From JAXIHJ01 sp034189755 (lineage in GTDB: Bacteria; Planctomycetota; Phycisphaerae; SM23-33), in NCBI GenBank assembly GCA_034189755.1, contig JAXIHJ010000106.1, positions 1 through 25,818 of the forward strand: 25,818 bases of DNA. Reading direction: 5' to 3'. Shown one piece after another: positions 21,494 through 25,818 of the stretch (position 1 is the first letter of the stretch; every line of letters starts with the position of its first letter). A program made the translations under genes and the position numbers. The notes under the pieces were generated by a model, which saw nothing but the letters and a program-made list of their open reading frames with translations, ran no database searches and was not told the DNA's origin.

Positions 21494-22966
21494 ATGACAT
21501 GTAAAACCAGCTTCCTGGCGATTCTGCTTGCGGCTGTGCTGTTGTCATGCGGCTGTACGTCGTCGGTGCCGCGTCCGCCGCAGAACATGGCTGAGTACGA
21601 GCGGATGAGGCAGGACACATCCAACGCCTACCCCAACCAGACCATTGTCCTGCACAATCTTCAGCGGGTGCTGGATGAAGAAGTGGAGGTATCGCAACGG
21701 ATCGAGTCGCTGCGGCTGGCGGGCGCACTCGGCGGAGAAAACCCCGAGACCTACGCGCGGATGGCAGAATTGCTGCGCAGGAACGAAACCCCGGTCGAAT
21801 TGAAGACAGCGGTGATGGAATTCCTGCTCAAGAAGGACTATCCCACCCTTGCCAGCCACGTTACTGCGGCGCTGCCGGACGTCGAGCCAGGCAGCGGCCT
21901 GCGGGAGACGATGCTGGACTGGCTGATCCGCCACCCGGCCCCGGACGTGCTGGCGGAAGTCGTGAAGCTCTGGGCCAAGGAGACTTCAACCACGGGCACA
22001 AATGAAACTCGCTTTCGCCGACTTACCGAACGGATGACCGGCAAGACGTGGGAGGAGGCGCTGCTGACGCTGATTAACGCTCCGGCTACTTCCGGGCGCG
22101 GCTCGGCCATTAAGGTTCTGTCCCAGCGCGTTCCCACTTATCGTCTTCGCAATAACATTGAGCGCACTACAGCCAAGACCGAAGCCTTCGTCGCACTGCA
22201 AACCTTCCTGAAGTGGTTCAACTACATGCCGACCAGCGGCGCCGAGTTCGTAACCGCTGTTACCCTCTACAAGATGCAGAATGAAATGCTCGACGATGCC
22301 GCCGCTTTGTACCGGCGCTGGTTCGGGGATTACGACTACCGATTCAACATTCGTGACTTTCACCTGCTGAGCCGGCTCTCACGCGACCCGCTTAGGCCGA
22401 TGCTGCGGCGGACGCAGTTAGTCATGGAACTGACGCAGGCCTTCTCCATGCGCGAACATGTATATCGTAACGGCGAGTCGAGGCTCAGGGCACATGACGT
22501 CGCTTCGCAGCTTGAGCAGCTTAACATGAGCGACCTGTGGAACCTGTACCTGCTTGACGAAATGCTTTCACGGCCGCGTGTGCAGTTGCAATTGCGTCAG
22601 ACATCGCAATGCGACAGGGCCGACCGAGGCAGTGTATGGGGCGGCTTGGTTTTTTACCGGAACGGCCAGGCCGAGGCGCTGCTGTACCCGGCCTCACAAC
22701 AGCCTCCCACCAACGACCTGAGCTATAATCCCAGCCATAAATTACTGTTCGACGGCAGAGATGCCATTTGCAGGTTCGTGGGACACTTCGAGCAGGTCGA
22801 GAACGCCGGCCGGGCCGGGCCGGAACCAGACGAACTCAGCCGGGCTCGCAACCAGAACATCTACCTGTTGATTTTCACCAGCATCAGTGATGAGGTCTTT
22901 TGCGCTCACTACGTCAATCCAGACGGAACGGTAATCTCACTGGGAACCTTCCCGTTCAGCAAGTAG
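21494..22966 (+). CDS. large predicted lipoprotein of unknown function
   Basis: I do not recognise a family. The 490-aa protein starts with a lipoprotein signal: SFLAILLAAVLLSCGC, with Cys19 (L-L-S-C) the likely lipidated residue and Cys21 an alternative. Residues ~40-330 are helical and rich in Leu/Glu/Arg, reminiscent of a repeat-helix scaffold (HEAT/TPR-like at most). The C-terminal ~120 residues differ: DRGSVWGGLVFYRNGQAEALLYPA, FDGRDAICRFVGHFEQ and a final beta-rich NIYLLIFTSISDEVFCAHYVNPDGTVISLGTFP suggest a separate globular domain. A weak GGGAAAG precedes the ATG. It stands alone between tyrS and a convergent DUF151 gene and may be anchored in the outer membrane or periplasm. Confidence 0.8.
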   Translation: MTCKTSFLAILLAAVLLSCGCTSSVPRPPQNMAEYERMRQDTSNAYPNQTIVLHNLQRVLDEEVEVSQRIESLRLAGALGGENPETYARMAELLRRNETPVELKTAVMEFLLKKDYPTLASHVTAALPDVEPGSGLRETMLDWLIRHPAPDVLAEVVKLWAKETSTTGTNETRFRRLTERMTGKTWEEALLTLINAPATSGRGSAIKVLSQRVPTYRLRNNIERTTAKTEAFVALQTFLKWFNYMPTSGAEFVTAVTLYKMQNEMLDDAAALYRRWFGDYDYRFNIRDFHLLSRLSRDPLRPMLRRTQLVMELTQAFSMREHVYRNGESRLRAHDVASQLEQLNMSDLWNLYLLDEMLSRPRVQLQLRQTSQCDRADRGSVWGGLVFYRNGQAEALLYPASQQPPTNDLSYNPSHKLLFDGRDAICRFVGHFEQVENAGRAGPEPDELSRARNQNIYLLIFTSISDEVFCAHYVNPDGTVISLGTFPFSK

Positions 22967-23008
22967 GCCCCTGAAATAAGGCAGGCAAAGAGAACTCGGA
23001 TTGTGCCG

Positions 23009-23611
23009 TCAGCCGATTTTTCCGAGTACACGCTCGATGGCGCTGTATTCACTCTGCATTTCGCTGAGTTGTTTGCGGCGGTCGGCAACGGTGGTGGGGG
23101 AGGTTTTAGCGAGAAAGTCATCGTTATTAAGCTGGGTCTCCAGGTCGGCGATTCGTCTGCGCAGCACCTCCAGGCGCTTTTGAAGCAGCAGCACGCGAAC
23201 CTGCTTGCTGTCCGGCGCCTGATTCAGACCGTCAAAAACGCGCTCGGCCACGAAAATAGGCGTATCTGTCGCAACGCCCAGCGCAATGGCGTCGGAGGGG
23301 CGGGAATCGACCTCGAGCAGCTTGTGGTCCAGCCGAAGGGTCAGCGTGGCGATAAAGACGTGGTCTCGTATGTCGCTGATTACAATCTTCTCGAGCGACC
23401 CGCCCATGGCCTCGATTACGCTGCTCAGCAGTTCGTGCGTCATTGGCCGCGGCGGCTTGACGCCCTTAAGCCGACGGTCGATCGCCAGGGCCTCGGCGAT
23501 GCCGATACGAATCGGGAAACTCCGCTTACCGTCCTTCTCCTTCAAATAGATAAGCTGCTCGTCGCCGAGTTCGGTAATCACGATTCGTGAAAGCTCTACC
23601 GGGACGTTCAT
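23009..23611 (-). CDS. bifunctional nuclease (DUF151) family protein
   Basis: BFN/DUF151 domain protein, 200 aa, with VELSRIVITELGDEQLIYLKEKDG, FPIRIGIAEALAI, RPMTHELLSSVIEAMGG and the signature EVDSRPSDAIALGVATDTPIFV. Plant and mycobacterial members have been reported to have nuclease activity or to act in stress responses; the bacterial role is not settled. Residues ~140-200 (KRLEVLRRRIADLETQL ... LSEMQSEYSAIERVLG) are a predicted coiled-coil tail beyond the domain. GGAG lies eight bases before the ATG. It lies 90 bases downstream of valS on the same strand. Confidence 0.9.
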   Translation of the reverse strand: MNVPVELSRIVITELGDEQLIYLKEKDGKRSFPIRIGIAEALAIDRRLKGVKPPRPMTHELLSSVIEAMGGSLEKIVISDIRDHVFIATLTLRLDHKLLEVDSRPSDAIALGVATDTPIFVAERVFDGLNQAPDSKQVRVLLLQKRLEVLRRRIADLETQLNNDDFLAKTSPTTVADRRKQLSEMQSEYSAIERVLGKIG

Positions 23612-23701
23612 GGGTGAAACTCCAAACTAACTGCGAAAGTCCACGTCATTCTACGCCGGGCTGCCTGGAATGTGCAATACAACGGCGCGTTTTGCGCAGG
23701 G

Positions 23702-25818
23702 CTATCTCTGCGCCTCCAATGACTTTTCCACGGCGGCCAGGTCGGCCTTGAGCGCATCCAGCCGCTCGCGCTCGCGCTGGACAACTTCGGTGGGGGCCTT
23801 GCTGAGAAATTTCGCGTTTCCAAGCTTGGCCTCGATGCCCTTGATGCCCTTGTTGAGCGTATCGGCCTGCCTGCTCAGCCGTGCGATTTCAGCGTCGCGG
23901 TCGATTATGCCTTCGACGTAGGTATTTATCCCTTCAACCGTGTAGAAAGCGGAGTCCGGGGGCACCGTCCAACCTGCCGGGACAATCGTTATGTTACTGT
24001 TCGTCTGCGATTCTATCAGTTCCTTGTTGTCGAGGAACAATCGTGTGTAATCGGACTCCTGAATCTTGACCACAAGAACGTCCCTTGGCGGTGCGTTGTG
24101 TTCCTTCCGGACGTTGCGATTGTTGCGCATCCACTCTTGCAGCAGGTCGAAGTTCTTTTCAGCCGTCGGGTCGATCCACCCGGCATCCGCACGCGGCCAC
24201 TCGGCCTGCACCAGCATTTCCTCCGCCTGCTGGTCGCCCGGTGAGCGGACGGGCGCAGCTTCGTTTAGCCGGCTCCAGATGGCCTCGGTGATAAACGGCG
24301 CCACCGGGTGCAGCAGCCGAAGCAAAACGTCCAGGCAGTGTGCCAGAATCGCCTTCGGCGTAGCCTTGCCGGCGTTGATGCGGACCTTGGCAATTTCCAG
24401 ATACCAGTCGCAGAAGTCGTCCCACATGAAGTGGTAAATCGTATCGACCAGCTCGTTGAAGTGATAATTTTCCAGTGCCTCCGTGGCGTCTCGAACCGTC
24501 GTGTTGAGCCGGCTTAGTATCCACCTGTCGGGCAAGTGCTTTCTCGGTTCGATATCGCTCCATGCGGGGCAGCCTTCGAGGTTCATCAGTGCGAACCGGG
24601 CCGCGTTCCACAGCTTGTTGCAGAAGTTTCGGCCGATGTCGAACTTCTCGCTGGTATTGGCCTGCCGGCCGTCAGGCAGCGCCATGTGCCGGACGGGCAT
24701 GCGGACGTCCTGCGTCTGCGTGGTCATGCTCACCAGCGTGAAACGCATCGCGTCGGCGCCGTGAGAGTCGATGATGTCCAGCGGGTCAATGCCGTTGCCG
24801 AGGCTCTTGGACATCTTTCTGCCCTCGCCGTCCTGGATCATCGCGTGGATGAACACGTCGGAAAATGGGATGTCCCCGACGCAGTACTGGCCCATCATTA
24901 CCATGCGGGTTACCCAAAGCGTGATAATCTCGCGGGCCGTGCACAGCACGTCGCCGGGGTAGAACGTCTTCAACAACTTCAACCACTCCGGCTTTGCAGC
25001 AGGCCAACCCATAGTCGAAAACGGCCACAACGCCGACGAAAACCAGGTATCCAGAACGTCTTCGTTTTGCTGGAAGCCTACATCCTCCAAGGCCTTGACG
25101 AACTTAGGATCATCATCAAGCAGACAGACTGACATAGTGTTGCCCGTCGCCATGCCAGTGACTTGACCTGTTGCTGAGTCTAGGCGAAATCCCTGTGATG
25201 AGCCTTGTTGTATCGCAACCCGGTCTGGGTACTGCGTCGCAAGGTCTGCCGCAATCCTTGATGCGTCCCAATCCTTTTTCGTGAAAATTTCACTCGCATC
25301 CACTTGTTCCGTTTGTTCCGTCCCGGAACCTTGCAACCTTTCCATCTGCAAAATTGTTTTAGCTGAGAGAGAATAAGACCAAATGGGTATCCGATGTCCC
25401 CACCAGAGTTGGCGGCTGATAGGCCAGTCGCGGAGGTTCTCCAGCCAGGACTGGTACGTCTTTGCGTAGCGTTCGGGGATGAAACGGAGTCTGCCTTCCA
25501 GCAGCGGCGCCAGGGCCAAACCGGCAAGCGAATTGACCGGAACATCCGTACCTTCGGCGCAGGTAACACCATCCCTCTCTTCGACGTCAAATTCGCAATT
25601 CGAAATTGGGAGATTGGAAATTGGTTTCTTCACCCAGATGTACCATTGGTCCGACAGGTACGGCTCGATGGGCACGTGAGAGCGATAGCTGTGTCCGACC
25701 TGGTGGACGTACTCGCGGACGTCTTCCAGGAGGTTCTCTTTTCGTAACCATTCGACGACGGCCTGGCGTGCCTCGAAGCGGTCCATGCCGATGAGATTCT
25801 GAGCCTCCGGCGACGTTG
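23702..25818 (-). CDS. valS: valyl-tRNA synthetase, N-terminally cut by the window edge
   Basis: Class I synthetase charging tRNA-Val. The frame continues past the window edge (TSPEAQNLIG precedes the internal Met at 25786), so the N-terminus with the HIGH motif is outside. Present are GHSYRSHVPIEPYLSDQW, the editing-domain exit NLRDWPISRQLWWGHRIPIW, EDVLDTWFSSALWPFSTMGWP, KMSKS in GRKMSKSLGNGIDPLDII, the anticodon-binding domain and a C-terminal coiled-coil arm (DRDAEIARLSRQADTLNKGI to the end). Two stretches look inserted: PISNLPISNCEF and following residues (25529-25624), and a low-complexity part LQGSGTEQTEQV (around 25301-25345). Both keep the frame, so the gene appears functional. Confidence 0.93.
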   Translation of the reverse strand, partial: TSPEAQNLIGMDRFEARQAVVEWLRKENLLEDVREYVHQVGHSYRSHVPIEPYLSDQWYIWVKKPISNLPISNCEFDVEERDGVTCAEGTDVPVNSLAGLALAPLLEGRLRFIPERYAKTYQSWLENLRDWPISRQLWWGHRIPIWSYSLSAKTILQMERLQGSGTEQTEQVDASEIFTKKDWDASRIAADLATQYPDRVAIQQGSSQGFRLDSATGQVTGMATGNTMSVCLLDDDPKFVKALEDVGFQQNEDVLDTWFSSALWPFSTMGWPAAKPEWLKLLKTFYPGDVLCTAREIITLWVTRMVMMGQYCVGDIPFSDVFIHAMIQDGEGRKMSKSLGNGIDPLDIIDSHGADAMRFTLVSMTTQTQDVRMPVRHMALPDGRQANTSEKFDIGRNFCNKLWNAARFALMNLEGCPAWSDIEPRKHLPDRWILSRLNTTVRDATEALENYHFNELVDTIYHFMWDDFCDWYLEIAKVRINAGKATPKAILAHCLDVLLRLLHPVAPFITEAIWSRLNEAAPVRSPGDQQAEEMLVQAEWPRADAGWIDPTAEKNFDLLQEWMRNNRNVRKEHNAPPRDVLVVKIQESDYTRLFLDNKELIESQTNSNITIVPAGWTVPPDSAFYTVEGINTYVEGIIDRDAEIARLSRQADTLNKGIKGIEAKLGNAKFLSKAPTEVVQRERERLDALKADLAAVEKSLEAQR
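25301..25345 (-). repeat. short repeat inside valS (GGAACAAAC/GGTTGCAAGGTTCC units)
   Basis: Minus-strand GGTTGCAAGGTTCCGGGA followed by CGGAACAAACGGAACAA encodes LQGSGTEQTEQ within valS, in a region between the WWGHRIPIW and DVLDTWFSS blocks that varies among ValRS proteins. It may be a small repeat element carried in frame. Confidence 0.4.
25589..25624 (-). repeat. ATTGGAAAT-type repeat inside valS, copy D
   Basis: The plus strand reads AATTCGCAATTCGAAATTGG then GAGATTGGAAATTGG. It shares units with intergenic copies A-C near 2507-3917, but here lies in the coding sequence and is read (minus strand) as PISNLPISNCEF. Confidence 0.7.

Noticed and set aside
22994..23027. Inverted repeat ACTCGGA/TCCGAGT as a terminator between the lipoprotein and DUF151 genes.
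   Set aside because: The arms are only 7 bases with a 20-base loop, the right arm is inside the DUF151 coding end, and no T-tract follows in the needed place.

Overview
The window comes from a bacterium with moderately high GC. The gene content (DUF151 protein, TlpA-type exported protein, orphan lipoprotein, four-helix-bundle proteins among short AT-rich repeats, sugar-acid catabolism) suggests a Planctomycetota/Phycisphaerae-like organism, but no rRNA or lineage marker proves this. All assignments come from reading the sequence and remembered family motifs; no database was searched.

Left part (1-3030): the first ~130 bases do not fit the gene they run into, the C-terminal half of L-aspartate oxidase (nadB), so there is a breakpoint or assembly join near base 130. 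Next come two small four-helix-bundle (23S rRNA IVS-type) genes. The first carries an apparent one-base frameshift; the second is intact on the other strand. A HAD hydrolase lies between them. Each four-helix gene is bracketed by inverted copies of a short tandem-repeat tract, with a different repeat family for each.

Central part (3037-15328): twelve protein genes on the minus strand, tightly packed and often overlapping, form a carbohydrate or sugar-acid catabolic block. In transcription order: cupin, aldehyde dehydrogenase, xylulokinase, class II ketose-phosphate aldolase, CbbY-like phosphatase, DapA/HOGA-type 2-keto-acid aldolase, D-2-hydroxyacid dehydrogenase, a second FGGY kinase, SDR dehydrogenase, cyclase-family hydrolase; then, past a tRNA-Leu(UAA) on the opposite strand, 6-phosphogluconate dehydrogenase and a mannonate-oxidoreductase-like SDR. 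Together they could oxidise, phosphorylate, cleave and clear a sugar or sugar acid into the pentose-phosphate pathway and lower glycolysis. No transporter, regulator or sugar-acid dehydratase is in the block and the substrate is unknown.

Right part (15665-25818): a plus-strand group (two Hsp20 chaperones, thioredoxin with a WCMPCK active site, NAD(P)H-hydrate epimerase, class II fructose-bisphosphate aldolase) ends at a strong bidirectional terminator. Then follow a TlpA-like exported protein and tyrS (minus), a large lipoprotein of unknown function (plus), a DUF151 protein (minus), and valS (minus, running off the right edge). valS carries in frame a copy of the ATTGGAAAT-type repeat otherwise found between genes near the left end.
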